Of a DNA stretch of 64,000 nucleotides, positions 35,246 through 47,606 are shown piece after piece. Each line of letters starts with the position of its first letter. Positions within the stretch are counted from its first letter, which is position 1. The stretch lies in assembly GCF_021462225.1 (NCBI RefSeq), contig NC_061798.1, positions 26,141,320-26,205,319 on the forward strand, given 5' to 3'. A program made the translations under genes and the position numbers. Source of the DNA: Girardinichthys multiradiatus. Its lineage: Eukaryota; Chordata; Actinopteri; Cyprinodontiformes; Goodeidae. Below the pieces are notes generated by a model. That model was not told where the DNA came from. It did not search any database and saw nothing but the letters and a program-made list of their open reading frames with translations.

Positions 35246-36095
35246 CCGTAAATTTCAGACATTAAGCCGCTACGTTTTTCCCACACTTTGAACACTTTGC
35301 CTGGTAACAGTGGACCAATGAAATTGTACGATAAATCAAGAGCACTTTCACAATTCAATTACAGGTATTGTAAATCAGTCATTTATATTCACCCTCATCA
35401 ACATGGAAAATCACCAACGGGTTTCGAAAGGCTGGACTGCTGCGTGATTAAGGGGACCGGATGTGCTCAAGTGAGAGTGACAACGAAGAGGCTGAAGTTA
35501 GTGACGAGATCCTGAGGCTGTTCAATTCGGACACTGAAGAACAGCACTTTCAATTCAATTCAATTCAATTCAGTTTTATTTATATAGCGCCGATTCACAA
35601 CACATGTTGTCTCAAGGCACTTCACAACAGTCAGGTTCATACATTCCAATTAATCCTAACCTTTGATGGTTTCAGTGCGCAGGAGGAGGATGAAGGAGGC
35701 GATCAATGACTTTTGATCTGGTAGGCTGCAGTGTATATCAGTTTGGAGATATTGGAATGTTGTTCGTGCACTGTTCAGTAAAAAAGCATAAGCAACGTAA
35801 TTTGTGTGTTACCGATAACGTACATATATTTAAAGGTAGCCGTGTTACAGCCACTGTTCGGAAAAAAAGCATTTGCAATATGCATTTGTTTATATTACGG
35901 ATACGGATTAAATTAAAAGTTAAACAAATTCTCACGTTTAATATCTTTCTGTGTAAATATCTCATATTACAAAGTTGGACACTTAAAATCAGCTTAAAAT
36001 CCGGTGCGGTCTGTACAAGTACAAAATTGGTTTTCTTTCTAAAATTAGAGCATGCGGCTTTTAATCAGGTGCGCCCTGAAGTCCGGAATTTACGG
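35246..36095. mobile_element. 850-bp TA-inserted element with CCGTAAATT ends
   Basis: The left end is CCGTAAATTTCAGACATTAAG and the right end GAAGTCCGGAATTTACGG, flanked by TA on both sides. Removing it joins TTTTCCATGTA to ATCCAAAC and restores the host Tc1-like sequence. It contains an acidic coding remnant (SDNEEAEVSDEILRLFNSDT at about 35467-35526; DGFSAQEEDEGGDQ at 35666-35709) split by the repeat at 35548-35660. The family is common in fish genomes, but I cannot name it safely. Confidence 0.7.
35548..35660 (-). repeat. SINE-like repeat inside the CCGTAAATT element
   Basis: Read on the minus strand it ends GCGCTATATAAATAAAACTG followed by AATTGAATTGAATTG units. It matches the end of the repeat at 47365-47590 closely (AGGATTAATTGGAATGTATG; CTTGAGACAACATGTGTTGTG). 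It splits an acidic coding remnant of its host element. Confidence 0.75.
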
Positions 36096-36505
36096 TAATC
36101 CAAACTTTTGAAGTGCACAACCAAAAGTTGTCTTGGCAACAAATTCTCCTACCTGAGCTATGGACCTCTGCAGCACATCCATGGTTACCATGAGTATTTT
36201 GGCTGTTTCTGTGATTAAGATAAGTTTGCGTTGTGCCATAGTAATTCCATTTTCAGATGACAAAATGAACAGGGCTCTATGAGATATCCAGTACCTGAGA
36301 TATTGATTAACTAACTTTACTATTCTTCAGTATTATCCACAACTTAATACATGACCCATCTTATGTGTTCCTTGGTCTTCATGATGCTGTTTGTTCTCTA
36401 AGAAACATATGAGGCCTTCTTGGAAACCCCTGGATTTATACTGATATTAAATTGCACACAGGTGTAATTATATGCATTAATTTGTGCATATAATTAGGTG
36501 ACCTC

Positions 36506-36815
36506 TGAAGAGGGCATGGTGGTGCAGTTGCACCATGAATATCCTGTGTTTGTATCCTGACCTGGTTCCTTCTGCATATAGTTTGCATGTTCCCCCTGCA
36601 CATGCATGGGTTCTCTTCGGGTACTCCGATTTTTCTTCCACAGTCAAAAATATGCATGTTAGTACAATTGATCTATCAAAATTGACCTTAGATATGAGTG
36701 TGTGCATGCATGATTGTTTGCCCTGTGTCTCTGTGTTGCTCTGTGATGGTTTGGCAACCTATCCAGGGTGCACCCTGGCCTTTAGCCCATTGACTGCCGG
36801 AGATAGGCACCAGCC
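36506..36815 (+). repeat. tRNA-derived SINE, nearly full length
   Basis: Begins GGGCATGGTGGTGCAGTTGC, carries the body seen at 1-145 (GTTTGCATGTTCCCCCTGCA; GGGTTCTCTTCGGGTACTCC), and ends with the tail seen at 7942-8072 (CCTATCCAGGGTGCACCCTG; GACTGCCGGAGATAGGCACC). Its tRNA head is more eroded than that of the copy at 1-145. It interrupts the Tc1-like relic. Confidence 0.75.
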
Positions 36816-37140
36816 CCTCACAATTAAGCAGTCAGTCTACAGTCTACGTTCTACAGTCTCCATGTAGAACGTTGGTCATGGAACAAATTGCAAGGCTCTC
36901 GTCAGCTTCAGCACTGTATTGCCTTAAGCAAATATAAAATGCCTTTGACAACTTTTACTGAACAATGTAATTGTCATGCTTGAATGCCTAAAACAATTTT
37001 TTTAATTGCTTGAATGCCATTTTTTTTATTTGTTCTTATAAATATTCTCTGTATTCTGTAAAATGTACTGTATTGGTGGGTCTTGTGACTAGGTCTCCCT
37101 TGTAAAAGGGATTTTATCTAAGGGAATTCCTGTTTAAACA

Positions 37141-37250
37141 AAATGTTAATATTTTTCTGTAGGTTTATTACATAAAATCCCAGTGAAATATGTGGACGTT
37201 TGTGGTTTTTACGATACAAAATGTAGGAAAATTCGATATTTGAGTTTCAG
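37141..37250. mobile_element. Tc1-like terminal fragment
   Basis: ATTACATAAAATCCCAGTGAAATA followed by GTTTGTGGTTTTTACGATAC and AAAATGTAGGAAAATTCG resembles the terminal region of the Tc1-like family found at 12908 and 51857. No coding part remains. Confidence 0.5.
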
Positions 37251-38869
37251 GTCGTTTTTGGGATGTTACTCTTTCATTAGAATAGAAGTTTGGATTTTTG
37301 TTCACGAGGAGGTATTTAGGTATTAATCACTCAGTATGTTTTCAAATTGATTTTTTCCATAAGTCCAGCAACAAAGGGAGTATTTGTATGTTAGATGAAA
37401 AAGAGCCAGAGGCAATGGCCAGGAACATTTGAAAGACGGTGGTGAAATTCATCGTGATGATTATTGTCCAGACATTGAGAGAAAGGGCATTCCAATCCAT
37501 TGCCTGAGGATTAATGCCAGCAAGTATTTCCTTTGTGTATTTTGTGTGACTGTCTATGTCTTTCAGCCTGTTCCAATGTGTCATTACTATGCAGTGAAAC
37601 ATTTCTCTAAGACCCTTTTTTTTGCCTGTTACATTCAAGTGAACATGCCAAAACATACAACACTCACGCAGCCTCAGAGACTTAAATACATACAACAGAT
37701 CAAACGCACGCACACCTCTCAATCCCCTTCAGGGCGACACTCTACACCACGCGCCAAAGCACACATCCTTACTTAATGCAGTATCGCCTCTGAAAGTCCT
37801 CAGCATGCACACAACCTGAAGTGTATGTGCCTCTGCAGTGTGCAGTCACGTCACTTTAGACTAAGGTGATCAGCCTTGCCCTGGCTTGGCGCGGGCCCCG
37901 CAGGGGTATCCCGGTGTCTCAGTGTCCCGGAGTTGGGAAAGCAGAGTGTTGGATGGGGTATCCCGTAGCGCCTGGCTGGCTCCTGGGCAGCAGACAGCTA
38001 AATCAGTCACAGATTGGATTATGAGCGGCAAGTTATGAATACATCTTTCTTGAATTGCACACACAGGAAAACCCACGGTGTTGTGAATGTGTCAAGGCTA
38101 TTTATTAGTACTCTGGTTACCATGCGGATAACTGCAGACTAACACCCAGAATAAGGCCAAGTTGAATCTCTTTCTAGGTAATTTCTTTATGTTATAGTAT
38201 CTTGTTTTCTTCTTTATTATTACCTATCATTAAAGATTTCCTCAGGTTATTCTCACTCTCTCTTTTCACTTTTTCTTCTCAACCCTCAGGTCATAGAGTC
38301 AATTTCAAAGTGTTGAACCCCATCTGAAATCTATTGCAATCAGTGCAGCTCTAACCGTGAGATCTGATATCCACAGGTCTGTGCTTGTTTGTGTTCAAAC
38401 AGCTTTTTGTTTCAGTAAGATACCCAAAGAATCAATGAAACATCATGTTTAGGGCTCTCCTTTTTGGTCTAATGTATTACACTTTTTTCTGATTTCACTA
38501 CTTCAAGAATGATGCAAATTTATCATATGCTGTTCAAGGGTTCACCCAGTTATTTTCATATACATTTGAGTTTGCTTCGTAGTCATGTTTTATGTATATA
38601 ATCTACATTTATTTGTCTTTTTTTGTCTTTGTTTTTGGCATGAATCAGCTCTATTGATCTCTATTTATATCTGTATGTGGTTCCATTAATAAATATCCAG
38701 GGAAAAGAATTTAAAAAAACACATGATTTTGATCGAACATTTTAAATTTGCTTTTGACATGCAGGAAGTTTTATTTTTATTCTGGGAAAGGTTTCAACTT
38801 TGGAGATACAAGGTTCCTTTCCAGCAGCAATGATATTCATGTTTCCACTGATAGCCATTCTTATCTATG
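37251..38869. other. No gene; possible regulatory patch
   Basis: Unique sequence. A GC-richer stretch at 37865-38075 includes GCGGGCCCCGCAGGGG and, further on, CACAGATTGGATTATGAGCG. It has no repeat signature and could be conserved non-coding DNA; this is inference. Confidence 0.45.
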
Positions 38870-39670
38870 TGTCACGGTGTGGTTTGGGGTTGGACCAAAG
38901 CGCAGACAAGAGCTTGGAAGCAGCATTTCAAAGCAGCTTTATTCAAAATATCAAAGTATCAAAAATACTTAACAAAAACACTGCAGGTATAAGCCAGAGT
39001 CAGATCCAAACTTACATAAGTACTGCAGGTACTCAAGGCAAGGATGCGGGTAGTGCACAGGCTGGTGAATGCGAGGAACCAACAAAGCATAATGAAACAA
39101 AACCAACTAATATACAGAGAGAGTCAAAGGCAAGTAATCAAATGAACTAAGAACAGGTGAGACAAGGAGGCAGGAAGGCAGAGGGAACAGGTGAACCTAA
39201 TAAAACTGAGACATGAGGAAAAGGACTAATTAACAAAACAGTGAAACAGACATGAACGAAAACTGTAGACCAAGATAAATAAAACATAGAATCAAGAATA
39301 AACATGAACTAAAAGGAAACTGAGAAGCTAGAGGTAACCACCACCTAAGACCTAAGGACTAAACAAAGAAACCATAAAGAGACCCAGACTACAAATGTAA
39401 ACAACACTGATAGAACAAACTGAGAATAAAGCAGATGAAACGAGGACAAACAAAGATGTAAACAATAACTAAAGCTGACCTAACTAGAACTAAACCTAAG
39501 GGACTAAACTAGGAGAGGGAACAAAATGCCTAACATAAATAAACACAGAGAATCCAAGGGAGATACAGAACTATAATAATGACGGACATAAAGAAACTAT
39601 TCTAAGTGAAACAACTAAGCAAAGAGTAAACAACAAAGTCACAAAGTCCAAAAAATGTCACACTCTGACA
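38870..39670 (-). mobile_element. Solo LTR, 801 bp
   Basis: Starts TGTCACGG and ends CTCTGACA, with CTATG exact at 38865-38869 and 39671-39675. On the minus strand a TGTATATTAG box near 39105 precedes GAATAAAGC near 38939 by about 165 bp. No internal genes flank it, so it is read as a solo LTR. The plus strand is markedly A/purine-rich. Confidence 0.78.
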
Positions 39671-40756
39671 CTATGAACACCTAGTTGTTGGTTTGTTATC
39701 CCTGCATCCCATCATCATCACCACAGGTTTCTGAACACCTGTCAGTGTCGCACAATGAAACTTAAGCCTATACTACAGTTGTTCCCAATCTTTACAGGTT
39801 CCAACCCTCATTTGAACAACATTTAAAGAAACATGTGATCCCATCTGTGAATTGAACATTCAATTTAGCCCAAAGCTATTCACACCCCTGGCCGATGTAG
39901 GTTCAAAGCAATCTTTTAGTTTTTCTAACATATTTCTTCTGAATGGAAGTAATATGAATGTTTTGCAGTAACCCAGCCAGAGTCCTGCAATTTAAAAGGG
40001 TTTGAGAAAGATATATTTTAATGATACTGCTTATATTGTTTTATGATCCTTTGAATGATGTCAGTCTCATTTGCTATGAGAAGCAAACTTCTTGGTTAAA
40101 TGGCAATAATTTCAAATCAAAATCTGCCAGGAGGCATGAATAATCTTGGGTCTTACTGTAAGATGGAAGCTCTGAATACGAAGGCATCTCATTTGAACTT
40201 TTCTGGATATGAAGAGAATATGAATGTCCATAAAGCAGATTCTCCTGTAGACGAGGATGGCTGTGGCTGGTGGGCGAGCTGGCCCACTGCGCAAATCTCG
40301 TGACCCTGACGTTGTTTCTCCTGGAGGCTCTCCATGTTGCAGCGTCATGCTTGCCGTTTCTTCCACTTCTGTGTCTGCAACCACGACAGCATTGAAGCTG
40401 ATGGAAGAGATTAATCAAGAACCATCGAAGAGGCAAGGACAGTGTGTGGAAAAGTGCAAAGCTTTCGTGTGCATCATGACAATCATGCTGTTGCCTCACA
40501 CAGCAGATCACACTGAGTAATAACAATGTTGTTGCTCTTGCAGAAGTAAAATATCTCCATAAAAGTCAGGCTACTGTTTTTTAGGCATGTAAATTTGTTG
40601 GTTCGCATTGGTCTTTTTATATTAATGTATATGCTTGTCTTAATGTGTGAATAATAAGTAAATATTACTTAGAAATAAAGAAAATCACTGGTGTGTTTAT
40701 AAAAGGAGACATTGTTGCATAAGTATTTCTCTATTCTTGCTATCTCAGCTTATAGT
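39671..40756. other. No gene recognised
   Basis: AAGCTATTCACACCCCTGGC near 39871 looks like an old Tc1-like terminus. At 40074-40526 open frames occur on both strands, but no domain is recognisable. The rest is AT-rich unique DNA. Confidence 0.45.
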
Positions 40757-41542
40757 TGTCATAATGTAGCATTTCTTTAAACTCTAAGGAGAAAACAACC
40801 ACAGATTCATGATAGCGTTTTAACAGATTTATTTTGTGAAGAAAAAGGAATAAGGCGAGACAGGGACCCAGGCAATGACAGCAGGAGACTGGTTCTTCTC
40901 TGGAAGGGAAGGTGACAAGGTTATGGATATCCCAGGAGAATTTCAAGGTGTTTTCTTTTAGAAGGGTTTGTTCAGGAACTTACAGCCAGAGCGGTTGTGG
41001 TTTAGCTGGGGAGGTAAGTCTTTCCTCTGAGATGGAGGTTGGCAGGATGAGTGTGGTAGGTGGCAGTTTCCTTTCTTTCCTTTAGCTCTCAAGTGATGAC
41101 TCAGTTTAAGCGTTCCCACGTAGCAGGGTGGACAGGCAGGTGACAACAGAAGTAAGGTTCTCCAAAAAACCTCACCCAAGCCAGGGCCTGAAGCTGAGAA
41201 GGCAGGGAGACTCACGGTGGGTGATGAGGAACGAAACCTTGAAGCTTGCTCAGAAAACAGATCACAGGACTAGGAGCCTTAAAAACCCATCAGGCAAGGT
41301 CTGGGGAAAAAGACGAGAATATTCCAATTAGGTTCAGCAAAAATGTATGCTCAAGCACTGCACATCACGGTCAGTACCACACAAATGTAGCAACGGGCTG
41401 ACGTCTCCCTGCTGGTCTCAGCTCCTTAAGAAGGCCAGTGATTAGGCCCTGATCACCAGCACCTGCAAGGAAACGCTCTAGAGCAGAGGGTGGAAAGAAA
41501 CATACACACACATACACTGCGCACCAACACAGAGCCCTGACA
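40757..41542 (-). mobile_element. Solo LTR-like element, 786 bp
   Basis: Starts TGTCATAATG and ends GCCCTGACA. ATAGT is exact at 40752-40756 and 41543-41547. On the minus strand an AATAAA lies near 40830. A good TATA box is less evident than in the other copies (TTTTTAAGG near 41280 is the best). The ends and 5-bp duplication support an LTR. It appears to be a different subfamily. Confidence 0.68.
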
Positions 41543-44455
41543 ATAGTAGCTTGTAGTAAGTCTTTGGTCTACACCTGCATCTCAATAAGAATACAATAAA
41601 AATATTGTTTTGATGATTCAGTTCAAAAAGGGAATCTCTTTACACATATCCATTACACACAAAGTAAAATATGTCAATTTGTTTCTGTTATAACTCACAG
41701 ATAATGAATCCTCAACATTCTTTTCTCAGACAATTTTATTTTACATTAAACAATTAAAGTTTGATTTTCAGAACAAAAACATTATTTTACTTTCTACACA
41801 ATTATGGGGACGAGTACAGTTGACTGGGTAAGCTGCCAAGCTCATTGCTAAACAAGCTGGGTGTTCATAGAGTGCTGTATCCAAGCATTTTACTGGAAAG
41901 TTGAGTGGAGGGAAAAGATGCAAAACCAATAGGCACAATTGCAGCCTCGAGAGGATTGTGAAGTAAAGCACATTCAAGAGTTTGGAGGAGATTTAGATGG
42001 AGTGGACTGCGCCACGTCTGTATTACTTCTGAATCTCAGATTGTCATTAGCAGTTAACCATAATCATCAAATTTAGAAAAAAAAGAAATATATCTCTGGG
42101 TGTAAAGGTTAACTTTTTAAAATTTTATGAATAAAATGAATTACCTTTTGAATGATATTGTAATCCCTTTAAGGGACTATTACAACATATTCTTTTTTTC
42201 TGCAACCAGAGGGCGCACAGAATTAAACATGATTTTTAACTTATGATAACACAAAAATAAAGTCAGATGCCCAAATACAATTTATATAGTGAAACAAACA
42301 TAGATAAGAGTCTTGTTTTAGTGTTCATCTGCTTCTGCTCCTGTGTTTTATCCCCCAAGCAGAGATTTGAGAATCTGACCTGATCACCAGGAGCTGATAA
42401 GATGAGTGCAGTTGTTGTCTTTCATCGCCCTGGATGAAACATTCCTCTCTAATAATTTGGAGCAGCCTCACAAGCTGTTAACACAGGTAAGATGAAGACT
42501 GAAATTGCAACTTAACTTCTCTATATGCTGAGTTAAAATATTTATGGCAACCACTCTTTGAGTGAATTCAAACAAAACCTGTTTCTGTTTTTTAGGACCT
42601 AATGGTAACTGTGCTTTCTGCAAAGAGCTTTTTAAAAATATAACCTGCATTGACTAACATACAAATCTTGACTCTTTGTCAGAAAATACTATTGACAACA
42701 AAGCATGACAGTTTAACTCAGCAGCGATTTTCCTGCCAGTTGAATGATCTTCATGTCCCTGAAGCTCAATTGAGGAGTTCTTTGTAGCTTTTGTTCGTGG
42801 TCACTTTGCTCATGTGCCAGCCAAGTTTGCAAAAAGCCCGACCAGTTCTCTGAATTGTTAACAACATTTAATCAAAGCTCAATCAAAGTAGCTGCCCTTT
42901 CTCCCGTCCCTCCCTGGAGGTAAAATATGTCAGTCAGAGGGCTTCTTGTCTCTGTCTGCTGACAGATGACCAAAAAGAGGCCTCTGTGTCATGTTATCTA
43001 CATCTAACACTGCTGTCAACTCAACTCTCACATGAAAGAGACAAGAACTGCCCCAAAATAAACTGTAGGGTGCTTTCTAGAATTATAGCAATGAAATAAT
43101 TATAACCAAAACAAGTTTTCAGGTATTTTACCACATGACTGAGGAATATTTAAAATACCACAAGAAAAGCTTTATTAGTGACCACTAAACTTCACATTTT
43201 TCATCTTATTTTTTACTTTCTTCCTTTTTATTTCTAGCTAATTCACTTGAGCACAAACAATAAATGCAGATGACTGCATTGCATATATTGTTACCCATAT
43301 GGTAACAGTCAGACGTACAGCTCGGATTCCCGGTCCATATGCTGACCACTCCAAGTATCAATCACTGCATCCAAATGACTTAAAAGAGCCATATTGATTA
43401 CCGATTACAGCATCATAAATCAGGAAGTCGACATACAATTTTTCATTGCACGCAGAGACACGCTGGATTGTATGTAGCTTATGAAATCATTACAATAAAT
43501 CTCAAAGGCATGTTGTAAAGGACAGGGAGAAGAAAATAAAGTGATATTCAACCCGTTTTGTAATATAATCGATGTTAAACGACTAAGAAGAACTGAAATA
43601 AAACCAGATACTAGATCATTAAATGATGCTAGAAAATATTTAGTCTTTTTCTCTTACCAGTCTGGCAGTAAGCGTATAATTGAATTTGCTCAAACTTTGT
43701 ACAAATTGATGACACCCCTCCACCATACCACCACCACCCCAGCAACACCCCCACCCCCCCACACACACACACACTCCACAAAGGGGACACATGTTCCTCT
43801 GCTGCTTGGCCAAAGGGCATACAAGGGAACCTCTGCAATAAGAGCATTTTTAGCCTTGAAATGTTTCCCTTTCCCTTATTTATTTATCTCCACACACCTC
43901 TGCAATATTGAATAGAGAAGTATTTCAAGGCTTTTAGTGATCCACAAGAAGGGGGGATGCCTCCGGGGTTTCTCCATGTCAAATCCAGACAGATAAGAAC
44001 CATTTACATTCCATCCTCGTTTGGTTTTTATTACCGTCTTATGTGTATACTGTTCCTTCTATTTATTTCTTTTCTGTCTGCTTGTTTTGCCCCCTAGTTT
44101 GTTGTTTAAGTAAAGGTTGCCCACTTCTAAAACATCAAACACTACAACCCTTTGCAATGTATGTAGCGCATTTAATATTTACCAGTAGCCTTCAGCCCTG
44201 ACTGAGAAATTTGTTGTGTTCAGGTGCTTGATTTACTGTGAAGATGGAGCTACTGCTGTGTACTGCTGATATTTTTTGACAAACTTCCTTTCTCTACTCT
44301 GTTTAAAATTAAATATAACCTGGGATTTGGCTTGTTTAGATTGCACTTTTTGCAAAAGTTATTTGCTTGCTGTAGCAATATTATTTTCTAATCTGGTGGC
44401 GTCTGACGGTAATTGAATAAACTGGAATTTATTTAGGGTTATCAGAGTAAAGGGG
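41543..44455. other. No recognised gene
   Basis: AT-rich unique DNA. A CA-rich patch at 43720-43780 includes runs of C and a CACACACACA block. Open frames at 43541-43915 and 43629-43847 come from this low-complexity sequence. Confidence 0.5.
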
Positions 44456-45065
44456 ACTCAGTACAAATGGTCTGTCTCATGAAAATTGTATAATAATGAA
44501 ATACATTAAATTTTCTGGTCTTAATTTCACAAAATGCAGAAAAGCTCAAGTGTTGTGACAAGCAGCCAACTTACACCGAACTTTTAATACTTACTTCACA
44601 TGTACGTTCTTGTCATTTACCTCAAGGAGAATACAGCAGAATAAAGTCTGTACTTCCACTTTGAGAAGCAATCTTTCCATGAAAAACCTGACACTGCACC
44701 TGACCCTCAACACACTGTCCCTGCAGAGAAGCAGGGCCATGGCACCAACATGGTGTAGGGATGTTTTTCTTCAGCAGGGGCAGGGAAGCTGGTCAGAGTT
44801 GACAAAAAGAGGGAAGCAGGACAATGGTGCAACCAGAGGAATAACAGAAGGTTTAAGGCAGAGCATATTCAAGTGTTAGAATAGTCCAATCAACATCCAG
44901 GACTAAATTTAATTGAGAATCCGGGGCAAGACTTAAAAATTGACATCATTAAACTATTTCACAAACTAATTTACAAAGAAGAATGAAGAAAAATGTCAGT
45001 CTAAGAGTTAGAGACATACCCCAGAGGACATGCAGCTGTAAAGGTAGTTCTGCACACTGCAGACT
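44456..45065 (+). mobile_element. Tc1-like transposase relic
   Basis: Blocks typical of the family are present in order: ATCAGAGTAAAGGGGACTCA near 44440-44461, CACCAACATGGTGTAGGGATG near 44743, then GCAGGGGCAGGGAAGCTGGTC and TTGAGAATCCGGGGCAAGACTT near 44914. The frame is destroyed throughout and neither terminus is intact. Confidence 0.6.
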
Positions 45066-46885
45066 GAACACATAGTTTTCCTTTCACTTCACTGTGTGTT
45101 GCTATATCACAAGAAGTACCCAAAAAATACAATATTGTGGTTGTTACTTGAAACAATATTAATTGAACTACTTTTCAAAAGCTCTCTACTTATTTATTTT
45201 GCCTTTTCTTTGTGTTATCTATGTTTGAATTTAGCATTTCTAAAATACTTTTCCCCTTTAGATTTATTGTTGGTTACCTTCATTGGTTGTATAGAGTGTA
45301 CCTTTAACAGCCATAAATAGTTAAAGCCCTCCATTGGTCAGAGAAGAAGGTGTTTTTAGGACATGGGCTGACTTAGAACAGCCCAAGGGCCAGATGAAGA
45401 ATAACTGAGTGGACTGCTGCAGAGATAGAACATATTGTCACTGACAGGAATAAACATTAGACTGATAAACAAGTGGCTCGGGGTGAGCGAGCAATTTAGA
45501 CAAGCATGCGAGAGAGAAAGAGAGCAAAGTGTAATAGAAAAGATGAGTCTTGTTGAGCACAGAGTCCAAAAATAGTTGCACTGAGATCTCAGGAGAACAT
45601 GGAGAGTAACGTTTCTCGATTCATGCTGCTACCTGAGATCTAGTTTGAGTGTTTTGCTCCCTTGTTTCCATACAAATAGAGATTTGGGTGCTCTGACATC
45701 TTCATGAAGAGAAATAAATGATTAGAAAGCACTGCAGTAATCCTTTTTAACCTATTGCTCACCAAGAAGAGGGAAATGCCATGCTCATTGCCACACTTCA
45801 AGCAAATTAGACAAAGAAAATGAGCAGATGACTTAGGTTGACATTATCTTATCCTGCCCTGCAGCACAACAAGCCTCATAAATGTCTACTAAGATTTAGA
45901 TGTTAAATTGATGTTTGAGAGAGATCCACCACTGACATGACTTTTTCTCCTCGCAAAGCATAAAACCTATTTATTGAGAAAACAAAGCCCTTTTGAGAGT
46001 AAATATATTGTTGAGTTGTAGCTGCGAATGTAAGTGATGTAAAAATTCAGTTGGGGTTGGGAGTGGGCTTAGCCAAGAGCTGGGGGAACATTTAAAAAAA
46101 ACAACTTCAAGCAGGAGGCAGAATAAAAACTTGATAGTCTGTTGGGAGGGTTTAATAATGTAACAAGAACATGTGGTCTTGCTAGAGTTAAGTACACTTA
46201 GGAGTGCACTCAGAAGTGTTGTGGAAGAGATACCAGATGACAAGTTGGTACCAGGAGGTGCCAGGAAGATGGTTAACAAACTGCAGTGTTGAATCTGGGT
46301 CAGTTCTGTATTGGTTGAGGAAACAGATTTTTTCTTCATGTTGACTGAGACTAAAGAAATCACTGGATCTGATTACCCAACTCACACAGAATAAGGCTTT
46401 AATAGTTATAGTTTCCCTAATAGGTTGAAATCTAGACGAATATAATTGGACTACTCATAATTAAGGTTTGCACAGTTTTAATCAGGAGAGAGCTTTAATT
46501 GTGTGTACAAAAATCAGAGTGCATGTGGAAGTTTGAGTACGTGTGCATTGCCTGTCTGTGCTATCAGGAGGTTTTAATAGAGTAGTATATTCCTTTGCAT
46601 TTTACATGACTCTAGGGCACACTGTTCTCGCTTGTCTGCTCTGCTCAAATCAGATGCTAAAACTGGAGCGCAGAATGGACTACAGGTCTTCATACTGTCT
46701 CATTCTCAGTGTGCCTTTATGGATGGTTAAAGACATCTGCATCTTCGCATGCCTAAACTCACTGCTAAAAACTATGAACTAATTTCTAAATAATTACCAA
46801 GGTTTTTTTTAGATGATGTCTGGGTAATACTCTGATATATCATCTACTCTGACCAGAAAAATTGCAGTGTCAAAATTAATAAATG
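45066..46885. other. No recognised gene
   Basis: Unique sequence. The minus-strand open frame at 45971-46363 and those around it have no recognisable domain. The span 45340-45560 lacks repeat signatures. Confidence 0.45.
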
Positions 46886-47590
46886 TCATCATGTCTCCAC
46901 TGTCACCAAATGCTTTCTGAGGATGAGGGATTGATGCAAGTCAACAACTCAATACAATCAGCTCGGCTTCCATAGATGGGTCACTTTTTACCAACTAGCA
47001 AAAAATGATCAACTGAATCTGTATTTTATTGTAATTTGGACTGAATTGAACTGCATGTAATTGGGTCTGAATTGGACTATTTAACTGGACTGAACTGAAA
47101 TGGATTGGGTTGATTAGAAATGAATTTGGACTGAGATACTTGGATACTGGTTAATTGGCACAAAAAGCAAGGACATTTTTTGTTTTGCTGTCCCAAAGCT
47201 TTGTAAAGGCTTGTAAAGGCTTCTTTGGAAAGCCTGCCTGTTTCCCTTAAATAGTGCCACATTTGTCATCTTGGGATGCAATTTCAGTGCAGATAGATAT
47301 GAAGATCAAATTCTGTAACTAAGCAAAGCCCTTATACACACTCTTAGGGACCTAATTCTGTCTCTACATGCTCATCCGGGAGGAGGGAATGCTGCAAGTC
47401 ACTGACTGGATGCAATCTGCTGGGTTTCCTTAGATAGAAAAACTTTTTATCCAATTTGAATAAAAAGCTAACTCCGACTGCACTGTTCAATTGTTAGGAT
47501 TAATTGGAATGTATGTACCTGACTGTTGTGAAGTGCCTTGAGACAACATGTGTTGTGAATTGGCGCTATATAAATAAAAATAAATAAATA
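46886..47590 (+). repeat. Two diverged copies of one SINE-like family
   Basis: Copy one (about 46900-46990) and copy two (about 47365-47590) share a GCAAGTCA, CAATC, GGCTTCC or GGTTTCC, TAGAT pattern. Copy two ends GCGCTATATAAATAAAAATA and is the same family as 35548-35660. The interval 47035-47150 is rich in TGGACTGAATTGAACTG-like imperfect repeats. Confidence 0.65.
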
Positions 47591-47606
47591 AAGTGAAAAC
47601 TGAGTT

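Larger units (their letters stand above)
34520..36898 (-). mobile_element. Tc1-like relic with nested insertions
   Basis: The left terminus CAGTGCCTTTCATGAATATTT at 34520 and the right terminus TTGCAAGGCTCT near 36887-36898 are diverged inverted ends. Between them are blocks of a decayed minus-strand transposase: 34740-34880 (GTATGTCTCTACCAGCGTTG), 35020-35243, 36098-36505 (GAGCTATGGACCTCTGCAGC; GGTCTTCATGATGCTGTTTG). A DNA element at 35246-36095 and a SINE at 36506-36815 interrupt it. Confidence 0.7.

Noticed and set aside
40074..40526. 150-codon minus frame with a plus-strand partner
   Set aside because: No recognisable motif, signal or splice context. It could be repeat debris, and I cannot support a gene.
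45971..46363. 130-codon minus-strand frame
   Set aside because: No domain, low-complexity Ser/Thr/Leu content and no gene context.
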